Shown piece by piece: positions 11,620 through 23,324 of a stretch of 64,000 nt of DNA. The position numbers and the translations under genes were made by a program. Positions within the stretch are counted from its first letter, which is position 1. Every line of letters begins with the position of its first letter. The stretch comes from Erinaceus europaeus (lineage: Eukaryota > Chordata > Mammalia > Eulipotyphla > Erinaceidae): positions 70,678,615 to 70,742,614 of the forward strand of contig NC_080179.1 in the NCBI RefSeq assembly GCF_950295315.1. The letters run 5' to 3'. The notes under the pieces were generated by a model that searched no databases, had not been told where the DNA came from, and was given only the letters and a program-made list of their open reading frames with translations.

Positions 11620-11823
11620 CTTGCTCATGGTCAGGGCATTGTTTTTTGCCAGCACAATTTCTGGAGTGTCTGGAATACATGTGAATTTGAGCTGGTCTGC
11701 AGGTTGACGGTACTTCCTGTCACTCAGGATTTCTCCAGCTCGCTTCACCTTCTCCACCTCGACAGAGCCAATGGGCACCCACCCAATGCCTCTGAGCCAC
11801 TCCAGATCAGCCTTGTAAATAGC
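11620..11823 (-). CDS. NEB: NEB window exon 30 (204 bp, 68 aa)
   Basis: Two modules [20 protein letters not shown] to NNALTMSK, with WLRGIGW at 9-15 and SDRKYR. The first codon is Ala, so the junction motif with window exon 29 is SDAIYK. Confidence 0.97.
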
Positions 11824-12621
11824 CTGAAAGGAAACAGTGTCAGATATTTATGAAACTGCCCAGACAGCTGAGTGTATGGACTGGGGTCAGCACGCTGTCT
11901 ATTTCTGGATCCTACTTGTGGAAATTTCTGGGAAGACCCACTGAACTGCCTAACTTGAGTTTAGTGGGGTTGAGTCAAACCCTTTGTCTCTGAAGGTAGC
12001 CAATGTTTGCTACTTTAAAGACCCATAAGCCCTCTCAAATAATATGCAGTATCGCTGATGCAAAGTAACTTTTTAAAGTTTAAAGCAAAAGAAATCAGCT
12101 TTCTGCCTTCTAAAACAAAGTGTTTATTATTCTGTGGCATGACTGTCTGGTTTCATTGGCTAGTGGTCCTCACAGTCGGCCGTGTATTGCAATGAAGGGA
12201 TGAATACTATTGACGGATCATATGTTGAAGCAATGTGCTTTCTGAGAATAGCAAAATGTCACATCATCTTTTTCCCATCTTATTTTATATACATGTTTGT
12301 AAGGATAAAAAATCTTTTCCATTCTTATTTATCTTTTCCTCAATCCCTTCTTTTTAATCAAAGTAAAAGAAAAACTACTTTACCCTGCTTAACATTTTTC
12401 TTCATTGTATTTAAATACTTGGCAGAAGGAGCATATTCCTTATAACGCTAACAAATTTTTTTGTCTTTGTAACTTTGGGGAACAGTTTGTTTTATAATGC
12501 AATCACTTTCATCACTCATCTCTCACTCTGATTGCACCGACGTGCATGTCTGAGGCCTCAGAGGCCACAGGTTCAATCTTCAATCCCAGCAATACATTAT
12601 GCCAGAGTTGAGCTGTGTTCT

Positions 12622-12655
<34 letters not shown>

Positions 12656-13390
12656 CCCGCCTCTGAATGTAAACAGAAATTTTTTTAAAAGTGACTACTT
12701 GTCATAGCATTATCAGAATAAGAAAAGAAAAGGAGTTGCCATATCAGTGAGGTAGGACAATTTGCTGATTGATAACAAAAGTGCTGGATTGTAATCTTAG
12801 GAAATCACCATTTTCAGTTTCTAAGAAAAACTGCTTCAGTATATAGAACTCATTCTTAAATTTTAATTCATAAGAGACAACAGATATTTCTTTTAAATGA
12901 AGTAGTCAGAAAAGAGAATATTCAAGCAATTCATTTGAAAACTTATATTGTGTTAAATCAGGAATATTTTAACCCGGCTTTTATGAACTGTTTCATTTTC
13001 ATTCACCTCTTAACTAAAAAAATAGCACAGACCAAAATAGCATTAAACAATTACATGATACTTTGTCTGTAATAAATTAAAAAGTCATAGTTTTGTCCAT
13101 ACTCTATTAAGAGTTGTTACAGATATCTTGAAATATTTGTGTTCACACTTCCTGAAGATTAAGTTACTTATAGTGTTTTTATTTGATGTATCTAAGATAT
13201 ATATACTGCTACAACCCAACTTTAATGTGCTATTTTGATAGTCCTATCTTGATGAGATTAGTTTCTTCTGAACATTCCCTGAAATGTCCATAATTGCCAC
13301 TAAATTTTTATAAGATTTCATGACATAAAGATCTTAGAATCCCCTTTTAAGCCCTCTAGCCACACACAGAAGAATATTACACCCACTCAC
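11824..13390 (-). other. NEB: Intron between window exons 29 and 30
   Basis: Mostly unique AT-rich sequence, with one short SINE-like element ending in a (TC)n run (12525-12660). Confidence 0.7.
12525..12660 (+). repeat. Short SINE-like element with (TC)n
   Basis: Second tRNA-like type, with caggttcaatcttcaatccc and gccagagttgagctgtgttc, ending in TC repeats. Confidence 0.6.
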
Positions 13391-13702
13391 ATCACTCTGG
13401 AGATCATAGGCCTTTCGAGCTTGGATGACATCATTCTGGTCAGGTAGACACATCCACTCGTGCAGGGGGTGCCTGTAATCTATGTCACTTACAAGGATCT
13501 GGCACTTCTTGGCCAGAACCAACCCCAGCATGTCCACTGGGCTGCTGTACTTGGTCTTCCACTTCTCAAAGTCCTTCTTGTACTCCCGGTCACTCTGCAT
13601 CTTGGCCGCGTGCATGGACCACATCATCTTGGGGTCATCCTTGATGTCCCGTGCCCCAATGTGGTGGCCAAGCTGCTTACGGTAGCCTTCCTTGTACTTG
13701 TA
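13391..13702 (-). CDS. NEB: NEB window exon 29 (312 bp, 104 aa)
   Basis: Three modules, [20 protein letters not shown] to KAYDLQSD, with SDREYK and SDIDYR. The 5' half of the exon ([13 protein letters not shown] through [13 protein letters not shown]) is nearly identical to window exons 17 and 21, whereas the 3' half ([20 protein letters not shown]) resembles window exon 25. It is another apparent mosaic. Confidence 0.97.
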
Positions 13703-15135
13703 CTGGAAAGAAAAGTAGGGATGTTACTCTAATGATAAGCACATCATATATCTATAACACTTTATAGTTTCACATATACACCATTTGTTTTGATTTTTCC
13801 ACAAGAGAAAGTTGAATAGCGTCAAATGGATAGAACAGGAGCCAAAAAACCCAGAGGGGTTATATGATTTGTCTAAGGCCACATCACAATAGAGAAGCAA
13901 GGCTGAGACTAGAATGAAGAGTTTCTAGTTCTAAATATTTCCCTCCTTACACTAAACTGTATCACCTCGTTTCCATTTGCTTGCTAAACATACAGTCTAA
14001 CAGAACATCTACCTAACTTACACTTAGAAGCATAGTAATGTCTAAAATGTTTTGATGAGAATAATATTTTATATAACCCTTGTTATTAGAATTAGTGACT
14101 ACCCTGGATGAAGATATTAACTATATTTGGAGCCCCATCAGGAAACATCCCTCTGTAAGTAGCTAATTCCTGCCACTGAAGTTACCCCATAAGAAAATTG
14201 TGTCTTAGGGTTAAGACACTATCTTTAAAAATTCAAGACTAGAATATTCTGGTCCATTTCCACCACAAGATGATCATAGTGTTGATTTCTCTGGCTTTAA
14301 AGTCAAGAAAAATTGATAATGAAAGTAATGAAGCAAAAGTCTATGCATGGAACCCTCCCAGACAAAGGAAATTATGGATTTGGGTCTAAAGGAATCCTGA
14401 AACAGAACAGAGATCAGTAATGGACAACCTGAGGTGATGTTGCCCAGGGGTAAGGACAAGAGAGAAGAGGCAAACAGATATTGAGGAAAAGACCTGCTTA
14501 CTTCTAAAATAAAAAAAAAAATTCAATTAAGGGCAAGTTGGTATCATTAATAGTTAGATAAGATTAAATAAGACTCTAAAAATATCCATCATATAGTCTT
14601 CTTTTAGTGAAAGAAGTAATGGATAGAAATGCTAGGGGAAGCCTCATGGGCTGTGTGCTCTGTTGCAGCAAATCCAAGGATTCAGAAGGGGGAGAGAGAA
14701 ATACTGAGGGGAAATAAGGGACGATGGTTGGGTGGAGGCTGATAATACTGAAAGGAAACTTGGGGAAATGTGGAAATGTGCTCTCTTGACAAGTGTTCAT
14801 TCCTGTCAGTACTGATTGATCTACAGATGGTTCAATGTCTGTTCAACAATCACTTTCACAAGTGCCTGAATCAGCTGATGCTCAGTTTCTGAGGCTCAAA
14901 AATATGAACTCACATGTTTAGTGCCCATAAAACATTAAAAAAAAAAAGACTGTACCTCTATCTTTGACTTGAACGACAAGGAAAATGGATAATGTTTTAC
15001 TTTGTAACTCTGGGGGATTCACTAATGGAAATTTGAGACTTGTAAAGACAATTGAAGTTCTGGCAAGAAAAACTATGGAATCTGCCATTTGTGAATATCT
15101 TTGAGTAAGAAATACCCCTTCTAAAAACAACTTAC
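13703..15135 (-). other. NEB: Intron between window exons 28 and 29
   Basis: No interspersed repeat that I recognise; single-copy AT-rich intron. Confidence 0.65.
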
Positions 15136-15243
15136 ATCACTGGCAATATCTCTTGAAGCCTTGGCTGCTCTGATTGGGATGGCATCCAAACGCAAGTCAT
15201 AACCTTCTTTCTTGGACTCTTCCAAAGCGAGTTTATAGAGTTT
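15136..15243 (-). CDS. NEB: NEB window exon 28 (108 bp, 36 aa)
   Basis: Single module [20 protein letters not shown] to [10 protein letters not shown], closing quartet 7. Donor GTAAGT; the acceptor is a good pyrimidine tract (cttttctccag). Confidence 0.97.
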
Positions 15244-16250
15244 CTGGAGAAAAGAGAGTAATTAATCATTACTCCTTTCATACAAAATATAAAACTGCTT
15301 ATTGTTATACTTCCTCTGTCCTCATTTCAACTACAGAAACGAATCTACAATGCCAAATACTAGGGTAGATTTATAGAAAATTCTGTCCGAGGTGCTTCAG
15401 GATTTTAAATTATATGCTCTAAACTTTGGGGTCTTACTGATTGGTAAATTTACATGTTTGTTTGTTTGCTTGTTTTAAACAGTATAAAATTCTTTTCTAA
15501 AATTATTTTATTTGATAGGACAGAGAGAAATTGGGAGAGGGAAGAGCACAGAGAGAGGAAGTGCAAAAGAGAGACACCTGCAGAACTGCTTCACTGCTCA
15601 TGAAGCTTCCCTCGTGCTGGTGCAAGCTGGGGACTTGAACCCAGGTCTTCACGCATGGTAATGTGTATACTCAACCCAGTGCAACAGACACCATCCAAGC
15701 CCCCACAAGAAATCATACTTAATAGGACTTAACAAAGAGTCAATGCATCCTCGTTATTTTTTCTCTTTATACCCTCAACCATCTTCACGGGCCATAAACA
15801 ATCTGTAGACTCGAGTTTCAGAATCACCATCCTGATGAAAATGCTGGTTTTGACAGAGATGACTAAGAAGCTCAAAATTAGTATGAAATAAAAATCAGGG
15901 CATATCAGAGCAACAAAATAATACAGGATGTGAAAACTCGCTACGTTTCAACCAAGTAAGTGCCCCTGGCTGTTAAGTGGCTGCATATAAAATAATGACT
16001 TGGTAGCCACCTAAATCTAGGGAAAGGTTTTAAAATTGCGATCCTTATGGGGATATTTCCCTATTAGAAGCATTCTAATCCTTGATAGTCCGCTGATACT
16101 CTGATCTATGTTGTGTACCTGCCTTATAGTCTTATGCTGAACTCGGGGAAAAAGAACTACCTCTTTTACTGACATTGTTAGCTGGCGGTCTAGATCATAA
16201 GTCAGTGAAAATGTTCCATGAACATTGTTTACAATGGGTAGCTTACTCAC
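15244..16250 (-). other. NEB: Intron between window exons 27 and 28
   Basis: It contains one SINE (15492-15705); the rest looks single-copy. Confidence 0.7.
15492..15705 (-). repeat. SINE
   Basis: Reverse orientation; body gacagagagaaattgggaga and head ggggacttgaacccaggtct. Confidence 0.8.
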
Positions 16251-16355
16251 ATCACTGTAGTTTATTCGGTTGAGTTTGGCTAGCATGATTTCTGGCGTGT
16301 CAGGCATGACATGGATTGTCTTCTTGTCATTGTCCCAGGCTTCTGTGTATAGGCG
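16251..16355 (-). CDS. NEB: NEB window exon 27 (105 bp, 35 aa)
   Basis: Single module [19 protein letters not shown] to KLNRINYSD, donor GTGAGT. DNDKKT replaces the common DKDKTQ. Confidence 0.97.
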
Positions 16356-17033
16356 CTATAAAAATGAGAAAATTTATCTTGGACATCAAAGGTATTTTTT
16401 TCCTTCTGGTTGAGTGTTAGTCAGTCCCTTCTTCTTGGCAGAAAGGTGAAATAAAATTATTAAAGCTGCACGAACTATCATTTCTTTTTTTTTAAATTTA
16501 CTTTTCCTTTTTGTTGCCCTTGTTATTTTAGTTATTATTGTTGTTGTCATTGTTAGATAGGACAGAGAGAAATGGAGAGAGCAGGGGAAGACAGAAGGGG
16601 GAGAGAGAGACTGCAGGTGGGGAGCCAGGGGCTTGAACCGCGATCCTTTCGCCGGTCCTTGCGCTTCGCACATGCACTTATCCCGCTGCGCTCCCGCCTG
16701 ACTCCCACGAACTATCATTTCTAAAAGTATTTAGTTCTGTGCTTTACTAACAGAGTCTTTACTGTCTCTTATGAGAACTCCTGAATAGTTCTGAAAAGCA
16801 TAATTGGGTTGCAGTATTGTAAATATGTCTAAGAAAGAATTATGAAATAATTAGAGCACAATATTTTAACATAATCTCACATATCACTATGTATCTATAA
16901 TAGCATTAAAATGGAAAATAACTTAAATAGGGACCATGAGACTTCTAGGAGTCTTTAAAGATATCAGTACACTGGAATTTTTACCTTTTTCTGTGGTAAA
17001 TGCTGGCAACTATGGTAAAGAGTGAACACTCAC
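16356..17033 (-). other. NEB: Intron between window exons 26 and 27
   Basis: It contains one SINE (16490-16705); the rest is AT-rich and featureless. Confidence 0.7.
16490..16705 (-). repeat. SINE with internal deletion
   Basis: Reverse orientation. The central part of the body is missing, so the purine tract runs directly into ctgcaggtggggagccagg. Confidence 0.8.
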
Positions 17034-17237
17034 CTTGTTCATGTTTATGGCATTGTTCTTGGCCAGCACCTGCTCCGGAGAGTCAGTGATGCTGGTAAAT
17101 TTCAGTGCGTCTGGCCGTTGGCGGTAAATACTGTCACTCAGTATCTCTGTTGCCCTCTTGGCTTTAACGACTTCCAAAGAGCCAATGGGAACCCAGCCAA
17201 TACCCTTCATCCATTCCAGATCTGACTTATACAGATT
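17034..17237 (-). CDS. NEB: NEB window exon 26 (204 bp, 68 aa)
   Basis: Two modules [20 protein letters not shown] to NNAINMNK, with WMKGIGW at 9-15 and SDSIYR. Donor [20 protein letters not shown] is close to but not within the homogenised group. Confidence 0.97.
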
Positions 17238-17466
17238 CTGTACATTAGTGGAAAAGAAGTATGTTAGCTATTTTATATATCCTATCATAGTCACAAAAAT
17301 GGAACATGCTAGAAAAATACTTCAGCATTGATAAACATATAAAGCGCTCAGATTTGCTGATTACTCAGTTGGCAGTATCACTGAATCCTCAACATACCTA
17401 TATATCTACATATCTATACATATATATATATATCCTGATCATTATTGGCACAAGAATCAGTTTCTT

Positions 17467-17752
17467 GGGAGTCGGGCGGTAGTGCAGTGGGTTAAGCACA
17501 GGTGACTCAAAGTGCAAGGACCGGCATGAGGATCTCGGTTCGAGCCCCTGGCTCCCCACCTGCAGGGGAGTCGCTTCACAGGCAGTGAAGCAGGTCTGCA
17601 GGCGTCTATCTTTCTCCCCCTCTCTCAGTCTTCTCCTCCTCTCTCCATTTCTCTCTATCCTGTCCAATAACGACGACATCAATAACTACAGCAGTAAAAC
17701 AACAAGTGTAACAAAAGGAAATAAATAAATATAAAAATATTTTTTAAAAATC
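17467..17752 (+). repeat. SINE
   Basis: Head gtcgggcggtagtgcagtgg, B-box ggttcgagcccc, A-rich tail. Confidence 0.88.
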
Positions 17753-18029
17753 AGTTTCTTTAGCTTTGAAAAATATGTTCCAGTAGTTCCCAATAAATTC
17801 ATCCACTCAGACAAACATGAAGTTAGTGCAGCAGTCACAGTCACACACACACACACACACACAAAACACTTTTCAAAACAGTTAATAGCATACTATTTAA
17901 AGCACACAAACATGGTAGGAGATTAACTTTAGAGGAGGGAACAAGAGAGGAACCGTGGTGGAATACTATGACTCATTTATAAACCAGGAAACAGGAGCTG
18001 AAAAGGACAAAGGAAAAGCAAACCAGCAA

Positions 18030-18380
18030 ACCCCACCAAGTTGCAGATGCTACCATGACACCAACTTGACTTCCCTGGGCAGAAGACTTCATCAGTGTGT
18101 CCTGGAACCCCACCTCTCCAGAGCCCTACCCTACTAGGGAAAGGTAGAAGAAGGCTGGGGGTATGGACTGACCTGCCAATGTCCATGTCCAGTAGAGAAG
18201 CAATTACAGAAGCCAGACCTTCTACCTTCTGTACTCATAATGATCTGGGTCCATACTCCCAGAGGGATAAAGAATAGGAAAGCTCTCAGGGGAGAGGGTG
18301 GGATACAGAACTCTGATGGTGGGAATTGTGTGGAATTGTGCCTCTCTTATCCTATGGTCTTAATGATCATTATTAAATCA
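18030..18380 (+). repeat. Family D element
   Basis: Contains the family signature tccatactcccagagggata and the shared 3' end near ttatcctatggtct. Confidence 0.75.
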
Positions 18381-18401
18381 GTCCATCAATATGAAACACA
18401 C

Positions 18402-18625
18402 ACGGGCCAGGTAGTGACAGAGCTGGCTGAGCAAACATTACAATGCACAAGGGCCTGAATTTGAGTCTCTTTTTTTGAGTCTCCACTTGCAGGAGGAAAG
18501 CTTTGTGAGTGGCGAAGCAGGGCTGCAGGTGTCTCTCTGTCTCTCTCCCTCTCTATCTCCCATTTCCCTCTCAGTTTCTGGCTGTGTCTATCCAATAAAC
18601 AAATAAAGATAAAAATTTAGAAATA
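18402..18625 (+). repeat. SINE (older subfamily)
   Basis: Head cgggccaggtagtgacagag, C/T-rich body, tail with aataaacaaataaag. Confidence 0.7.
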
Positions 18626-18659
18626 CAAATAAAAATTAAAACACACAAACATCTGAACT

Positions 18660-18800
18660 ACAGAGATGGCTCAGTAGCTGGGCAGCACTGGGCTCTCAAG
18701 AACGAGGGACCAAGTTTGATCCCCAGCATTATATACACCAGAATGATGCTGGGGGTCTCTCTGTGTCCCTCTCTAGATCTCTGATGAATTAATAAGATAC
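18660..18800 (+). repeat. Short tRNA-like SINE
   Basis: Second type: agagatggctcagtagctgg head and tttgatccccagcattatat. Confidence 0.6.
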
Positions 18801-18869
18801 ACAAGCAAACCTCAGTCCATGGGCACCAGTCAGAGCCCAGGAACATGTTTCAGATCTGTGGATACTCAC

Positions 18870-19181
18870 ATCGCTCTGGAGGTCGTAGGCTTTCCGGGCC
18901 TGGATAATGTCATTCTGGTCGGGCAGGCAGGTCCACTCATGCAGGGGATGCTTATAGTCCACGTCACTCACCAAGGTCTGACATTTCTTGGCCAACACAA
19001 TCCCCAGCATGTCCACTGGGCTGCTGTATCTGGTCTTGTACTTCTCAAATTCTTTCTTGTACTCACGGTCACTCTGCAGTTTGGCGACGTGAAGGGACCA
19101 CATAATCTTGGGGTCATCACGGACGGCCCGGGCACCAATATGGTGGCCTAGCTGCTTACGGTAAGCCTCTTTATACTTGTA
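18870..19181 (-). CDS. NEB: NEB window exon 25 (312 bp, 104 aa)
   Basis: Three modules [20 protein letters not shown] to KAYDLQSD, with SDREYK and [16 protein letters not shown] and HPLHEWTCL differ from the homogenised exons ([19 protein letters not shown]), so this exon marks the 3' edge of the homogenised zone. Confidence 0.97.
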
Positions 19182-19693
19182 CTGAAAAAGAGAACTCTGT
19201 TAATATGGGGGAAGTGCCGAGGTTTCCCCTGTGGAACTCCCTATAGTGACGCTCTTTTTTTGAAATCATAAAACACCAGGTAGTGCCATCCATCAAGCTG
19301 CCATAATTCAACACATTTGGGAACACTCACTCATAGGGAGAGGATTCTGTGGTCATCTACACACTTCCAGAAAATTCATCCCAGAATGATTCTACCGTGT
19401 TAAGTGAGAAAAGTTTACGTTGACCGGAAATGAACAGTGAGCTCCATTACCATGACGAACAGGATCATGTAAGTGAGCCTATTTGCTATATCTCCCAGGG
19501 GGTGTGCTTATATGGCTTATCAATTTTTTTTTTTCTCCTAGGACATGATGAGACACAATTTCCTCTGCACAGATAACCTGGAAGGGTGCAAGATGTTGAC
19601 TAGAGCATCTGTGGCTGTGTTTCAAGAATGTGATTTCCCACGCAGGCAGCTAACCTGTTTCTAGCAAAGATAAGAACTCAAGTCAATGCTTAC

Positions 19694-19801
19694 ATCACTG
19701 GCAATATCCCTGGAGGCTTTGGCAGCCACAATGGGGATGGCATCACTTCTCAGGTCATAGCCTTCTTTCTTGGCTTCTTCCATGGCCTGACGGTAGAGGC
19801 T
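19694..19801 (-). CDS. NEB: NEB window exon 24 (108 bp, 36 aa)
   Basis: Single module [20 protein letters not shown] to [10 protein letters not shown], closing quartet 6. RQAMEE replaces the KLANEE of upstream exons. Donor GTAAGC. Confidence 0.97.
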
Positions 19802-19921
19802 CTGAGGGAAAAGCAAAGGTAGAACTTTAGAAACAGGACTTGCTCTCCCTCTAAAAGGGTGTTGCTGTCAAAGGAGGAATACTTTTGGTTGCAGAAATGA
19901 TTTAGTGTGCTCAAACTCAAA

Positions 19922-20142
19922 ATATTTTAAATTTTTATTATATTTATTTCTTGGATAGAGACAGCCAGAAATTGAGAGCAAGGGGGAGACAGAGAGGGAG
20001 AGAGAGACGGAGAGACACCGGCAGCCCTGCTTCACCCCCTTGTGAAGTTTTCCTTTTGCAGATGGGGACTAGGGGTTTGAACCCAGGTCCTTGCACACTG
20101 TAGTATGTGTGCCCAATGAGGTGCACCACCTCCCCGGCCCCC
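19922..20142 (-). repeat. SINE, 'cacctggttaag' subfamily
   Basis: Reverse orientation, gatagagacagccagaaatt body and head ending caccacctccccggcccc. Confidence 0.8.
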
Positions 20143-20191
20143 TACATTCAAATTCTTTAAAGAACCTTTATTTTAATTTATTCTATTCTAT

Positions 20192-20392
20192 GGGATGCAT
20201 TGGATCGACCTTCTCGTGGTGCAGCCCGTGAGTACCCATTCATTGGGGAAACTGACGATCCTTCCTAGCCGACTGAATCCACATGGATCCCAGTCACTTT
20301 CAAAGCCAGCAACAAGCAGCTCCTGACAGCTTTCAACCTGACGCTGTTGACTGGCTACGGAAGAAGGGCAAATGCTAGAAGAAGAAGAAGAA
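20192..20392 (+). mobile_element. Unidentified 201-bp retroposon with (AGA)n tail; possible Vingi-type LINE end
   Basis: Flanked by a perfect 11-bp duplication ttctattctat (20181-20191 and 20393-20403). It ends ctagaagaagaagaag rather than in poly(A), is GC-richer than its surroundings, and is unlike the L1, SINE and family D copies here. Ingi-related Vingi LINEs are known in hedgehogs; assignment to them is a guess from host and tail type. Confidence 0.6.
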
Positions 20393-20403
20393 TTCTATTC
20401 TAT

Positions 20404-20680
20404 TGTTATTATTTTTTATTGCCACCAGGGCTATCATTATGGCTCAGTGCCTACACAATGAGCCCACCACTCCCAATGATCTTTTTTCTTTCTTTTTAAA
20501 TCTAGACAGAGAGCAATTGAGAGGGCAGGGGAAGACAGACAGGAAGGCAGGGAGAGAGCGGCAGCACTATTTCACCTCTCATGAAAACTCCCCCTTCAGG
20601 TTGAGACTAGGGCCTTGAACGTAGGTTCTCATGCACTGGGAGCATGTGTGCTTTGCAACTGCACCACTGCCCGGCCTCAT
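20404..20680 (-). repeat. SINE (older)
   Basis: Reverse orientation with distal module (attgccaccagggctatcat); head decayed. Confidence 0.75.
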
Positions 20681-20725
20681 CATTGTATCTTTTTAATGTA
20701 GATTATTAGCAGTTAACTATTCACT

Positions 20726-20845
20726 TTTTTTTTTTTTTAAATTACAGCACTGCTCAGCTCTAGCTTATGGTGGTGTGGGGGATTGAACCTGGGACTTTGG
20801 AGCCTCAGGAATAAGGGTCTCCTTGCATAACTGCTGGCATTCATG
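20726..20845 (-). repeat. Short tRNA-like SINE, 5' part missing
   Basis: Second type in reverse: cagcactgctcagctctagc ... ggattgaacctgggactttg. It stops abruptly where the LTR begins, suggesting that the LTR inserted into it. Confidence 0.7.
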
Positions 20846-21538
20846 TGGGTGGCCTCACAACCCCAGGCAGCTGCTGGCTTTCCCTGTCAAGGACTCAAGG
20901 GGTCACAAGGTGCAAAAGGAAACAACCAGGAGAAATTCAAGTATGAACTTCTAACTTTATTCTGAGAAGGACAAGCTTATATAGCAAGCAGAACAAAGGA
21001 CATTTTTCACATGAGGTAATAGTGGTGGGCTTTGAAGGTCAGAATCTTCATGGTAAAAGTTCTAAGGAATGAAGAGAATTGATAGTGGTTAAGGGGAGTT
21101 CTGGGGTGATTAGCAGCAAGAGAGAAACCGACAGAATGAGGCCTTGAAGGCAGAGAGATAAGATAGAGGAGTTAGACCAAGGGTGGAGGAGGTGAAGGGA
21201 ATAGAAAGAAAGGCCTTTTAGTCAAGGCAGAATGGAGTTTATGTGATCAAAAGCAGGTGAACTGTGTGAACTTTAAGCAGGCAAACCATTTGGCTTATAG
21301 CAAGGAAATGAGTTAAGTGTTAGGGGTGTAGGTTCTTGTGATGCTTGGGAGACTGACAAGGGGAAACTGAGTCAGGAGAGCTTTTCCTCCATGCTCAATC
21401 CCTGAAAGGGAGAGACTGACAGGTGGGGTGTCTTTTCAGACCTCCATCTCAAGGATGGGGGAGTTCCCCTATGCTCTACCATGCTCTCACAATTAACCTG
21501 ACACATAACCCTTATGCCTCTTATCCCTGCCCCACATC
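20846..21538 (-). mobile_element. ERV-type LTR, probably solo
   Basis: About 690 bp. Read on the minus strand it begins TGTGGGGCAGG near 21538, has AATAAAG at 20961-20955 and ends ...CCACCCACATGAATGCCAGCA or at the TGTGGG/CCCACA inverted ends. Exact ends and target duplication are not resolved, partly because a family D copy sits at its 3' flank. No internal viral genes are present. Confidence 0.6.
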
Positions 21539-21724
21539 TTTCTCCTTTCTTTTTTTTTTTAAAGTTCTTATTTATAAAATGGAAATATTGACAAGTCCAT
21601 AGGATAAGAAGGGTACAATTCTACACAATTCTGTATCCCATCCCTTCCCTTGAAAATTTTCCTATTCTTTATCCCTCTGGGAGTATGGACCTAGGATCAT
21701 TATGGGGTACAGAAGGTGGAAGGT
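21539..21724 (-). repeat. Family D element, 5'-truncated
   Basis: Reverse orientation, with 11-bp target duplication ctgccccacat at 21528-21538 and 21725-21735; inserted at the LTR edge and therefore younger than it. Confidence 0.75.
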
Positions 21725-22564
21725 CTGCCCCACATTATTTTCAAGATTTGTTGTTTTTATTTTTTACAATGAAAAGTTAAATTAATAGTAAGAATAAATC
21801 TAATATATCTGAGATAAAATTCCTAGGGTAGTCGAGTCAAATATTTATTATATTTGACTATATTAAATTTATTATATTCTTCTTTTGAAGAATCAAAGCT
21901 TAAATTTGCGCCAGTGAGGAAAATAAGCTCGAGTCAGCTCATGGTTTTAGGTCAAGCAAATAGATTTCTTTCATTTTTCAAACATTCAAACAATATGCAA
22001 GGCTTCAAAGAAGAGAACACTTTTTGTTATCCTTATCCTCAAGGCTACATTTTAAAGCTTGTTTGCTAAGTTATTTACTCCCAGAGAACTACAACAGTTA
22101 AATTAAAAAAATAAGACGTAGATATTTTGTTTTGTTTGCATGTATTGAGTTAAACACAGAATGAAGGTTTCCATGGTGATATATTAAGAAGAAATTCAGT
22201 GGACTACTCTGAAATCTAATCTTCAGAATTCGGTCCAGAGAGAACTTAAGAGAATCATGCAATTTTAAAGAAAATAAATCCAGTTGAAAAACTTAGAATT
22301 AGAAAAAAAAAAAGCCCAATTTCCTTTCATCAATTAAAGACAAAAAGCAAACAAACAAACAAAAACTACCTTATCTGAGTTGCTTTTAACAAAAGGGAGA
22401 GACTTAAGAGCTTCCTTACAATGTGGGGCAGAAAGTGATTTCTTCTGCCTGGGATGAAACAGACCTTGAGAAAATGCTCATCAAACAAACATGTGCTGTG
22501 GCCAAGGGATACATTGCTCATTGAAAAATAACTGAAGCTAAGTGCAATGAAAATACATACGATC

Positions 22565-22916
22565 GGGGGTCAGGCGGTGGCACAGTGGGTTAAGTGCATG
22601 TGGCGCAAAGCTCAGGGACCGGCGTAAGGATCCTGGTTCGAGCCCCCGGCTCCCCACCTGCAGGGGAGTCGCTTCACAGGCGGTGAAGCTTGTCTGCAGG
22701 TGTCTGTCTTTCTCTCCCCCTCTCTGTCTTCCCCTCCTCTCTCCATTTCTCTCTGTCCTATCCAACAACGAATTGCGTCAACAAGGGCAATAATAATAAC
22801 CACAACGAAGCTACAACAAGGGCAACAAAAGGGGGAAAAATGGCCTCCAGGAGCGGAGGATTCATGGTGCAGGCACCAAGCCCAGCAATAACCCTGGAGG
22901 AGGAAAAAAAAAAAAA
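22565..22916 (+). repeat. Young full-length SINE
   Basis: 352 bp with intact A and B boxes and distal module, flanked by a perfect 16-bp duplication (22549-22564 and 22917-22932). Very close to the copy at 61-423. Confidence 0.93.
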
Positions 22917-23324
22917 GAAAATACATACGATCAGTTTTGCCTTTGGATCTGTTTTATAATGCATGCGAGGAAAATCAGGCCCTTTCCAGTACACTTGTCA
23001 TGGTCCTTTGATGTCTGTCTCCTCTCTGAGGGACAGATCACACACAACAATAGTTAATGTGGATAAAATTATAAATATGGGAAACCCTTGAAAATTAATT
23101 CTTATTTTTTTCCCAGTCTTCTCAAATTGAAACAATCTATTTTCCTCTCCCTCTTAAAAATACAGCTATGCAAACTTCCTTCCCAAATAAACCGGATAAT
23201 TCTTGACCACCTTGGCAAGAACACTGGGGCAAGATGTTATTTCTATAACAGTGTTTCTAAACTGAAAAGATAAGTGGTGACAAGTTTAGTGAAGTCCAAG
23301 GTAGTGCATAAAAGACTGCATTTC

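Larger units (their letters stand above)
17238..18869 (-). other. NEB: Intron between window exons 25 and 26
   Basis: It contains a SINE (17467-17752), a short (CA)n run (17841-17864), a family D copy (18030-18380) and two further SINE-like elements (18402-18625, 18660-18800). Confidence 0.75.
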
